Shown: piece after piece, positions 63,020 through 64,000 of the stretch
Numbering within the stretch: position 1 is the first letter of the stretch
How the letters are laid out: the number at the start of each line of letters is the position of its first letter
Made by a program: the position numbers and the translations under genes
Notes under the pieces: model-generated
Database searches by the model: none
What the model saw: only the letters and a program-made list of their open reading frames with translations
Told to the model about the DNA's origin: nothing
Assembly (NCBI GenBank): GCA_027596075.1
Contig: JADGJC010000168.1
Coordinates: 23,408-87,407 of the forward strand
Direction of reading: 5' to 3'
Source: Rhizophlyctis rosea
Taxonomy: Eukaryota; Chytridiomycota; Chytridiomycetes; Rhizophlyctidales; Rhizophlyctidaceae
Length of the DNA stretch: 64,000 nt

Positions 63020-63450
63020 ACGCGACGTACAAATACATCCCATCATCACTAATCGCCAAGTGCCGCACCGTATCATTATGCCCCATATATCTCTTGTACT
63101 CCGTACCACTACTAATATCACTGAACGATAGACGCCCCAATCGCAATATCATGCCCAGTGAATAGGTACTTCCCATCAACCGAAACCACCACAGCTACCG
63201 CTCCAGATTGCTTGGTCCGAACGCTGTTGACCAATGGACCGCGAAACTTGGCTACCTTCCTACCCCTAGTGACTTCGATTTGGATGAATGGGTTGCCGAG
63301 GTACATAAAAGCAGACGTCTGGTGCGATGTCGAAGCCTTTGTCTCCTTGGAACGGCACAGGGGTTGCTTGGAAGGTGACATTGGTCAAGAATGTCCCATT
63401 GATGTATTCAATAGCATTCTGCGTATGCTCCATTGTTCCAAAACATCCCT
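63020..63450 (-). pseudogene. Decayed WD40-like fragment
   Basis: Reverse-strand peptides resemble WD-repeat blades but lie in three frames: INGTFLTNVTFQATPVPFQG, then KFRGPLVNSVRTKQSGAVAV with VVSVDGKYLFTGHD, then ILRLGRLSFSDISSGTE with GHNDTVRHLAISDDGMYLYV. The shifts occur within a few bases and no splice signals match, and a stop follows the last blade. This is most simply a degraded copy of a WD40 gene. Its source is not in the window. Confidence 0.45.
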
Positions 63451-64000
63451 TCCATCCGCCATCACTCCCCTTGCGCGATCAGCCGAACCCCTCCATTCTG
63501 AGGTAGGCTTTTCAACTTCAGTTGTGCCCTCGAAACCCAACCGTATTGGTTCTATTCAGCATGATTATGGTGTCAATGGATGACCTCCTGTATAAACCGG
63601 TGTGGAACGGCCTATGTTGCGTGAGCGAAGCCCGAACACTAAGTCAGAAACGATTCGAAACTAAGTGAGAACTAACAGATCCAAAGGCTAGAGGTGGATT
63701 TCTGTATATTCATTCGGATAACGAGACCAGGGGGAGGCTTGTTAGCGATCGGATTATAGTACAAAGTCCAATCGTCTCTATCCTAAGTCTAATGCTGCAT
63801 ATTGGACGCGGTAAATGAATGACAATCATGCGGCGATATTTGACCGATGTCAGGAAATAACTTGCTAACCGGTGGCACAGTTTCGGCTAAACTGTCTTCA
63901 TCTAGGCACGTGGAACGCGTCGTTGCACTACTGGGGTTTATGTCTAATCTACGAACTATGCTAATGACTGTTGCCGCAATGTTGCAGTGACGTTGCGGCG
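63451..64000. other. Gene-free right edge
   Basis: Short ORFs only. It may be the flank of the WD40-like relic or of a gene beyond the window. Confidence 0.35.

Overview
The window is fungal nuclear DNA. It is gene-dense, and most genes carry several short introns (about 47-100 bases, GT...AG). The gene content is eukaryotic and fungus-typed: a WOPR (Gti1/Pac2) regulator, a hybrid histidine kinase, an LCCL membrane protein and a candidate Mim1. Cytosolic MetRS, ATE1, VPS26, NAS2 and NAT9 are all nuclear eukaryotic genes. An early-diverging lineage such as Chytridiomycota is my guess from the protein style. Nothing in the sequence proves the phylum, and I could not run a search. Two intron-bearing tRNA genes (Trp-CCA and elongator Met-CAT) and a truncated 5S rRNA copy fit a fungal chromosome. 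I saw no CRISPR array, integrase or intact transposon.

Layout. 1-12.4 kb: a left-truncated makorin-type E3 ligase, head to head with a TDP1-like phosphodiesterase; a full-length ABCB exporter; an F-box protein. 13-20.4 kb: an unrecognised gene with degenerate repeats beside it, a 58-residue secreted peptide head to head with an LCCL membrane protein, a long DNA hairpin, and a cysteine-rich gene of uncertain structure. 20.7-25.2 kb: tRNA-Trp, a Gfo/Idh/MocA oxidoreductase with an apparent one-base frameshift, and the WOPR regulator. 25.2-27.4 kb: a long gene-free stretch with a 5S rRNA fragment. 27.4-34.6 kb: MetRS with GST-like and WHEP-like ends, a candidate Mim1, and an ADCK2/Cqd1 atypical kinase. 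35.2-45.2 kb: two divergent F-box genes, NAS2, VPS26, ATE1 and an SDR. 46-51.7 kb: an alpha-crystallin-domain protein apparently spliced to a membrane anchor, a GPI-type eight-cysteine surface protein, and an acidic coiled-coil membrane protein. 52.3-61.4 kb: NAT9, a fourth F-box gene, a peroxisomal-type adenine nucleotide carrier and a PAS-PAS hybrid histidine kinase. 61.4-64 kb: imperfect repeats, tRNA-Met and a decayed WD40-like fragment.

Themes. Ubiquitin/proteasome functions recur: makorin, four F-box proteins, the NAS2 proteasome chaperone, the ATE1 N-degron transferase, and UIM-like helices on the TDP1 homologue. Two genes are predicted to be mitochondrial (Mim1-like and ADCK2-like). 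Two are signalling regulators (WOPR and the hybrid kinase). Several pairs are divergent with 200-400 bp between starts, so promoters are probably shared. Exon joins were made by eye from reading frames and GT/AG signals. Where a join is uncertain, the entry says so.
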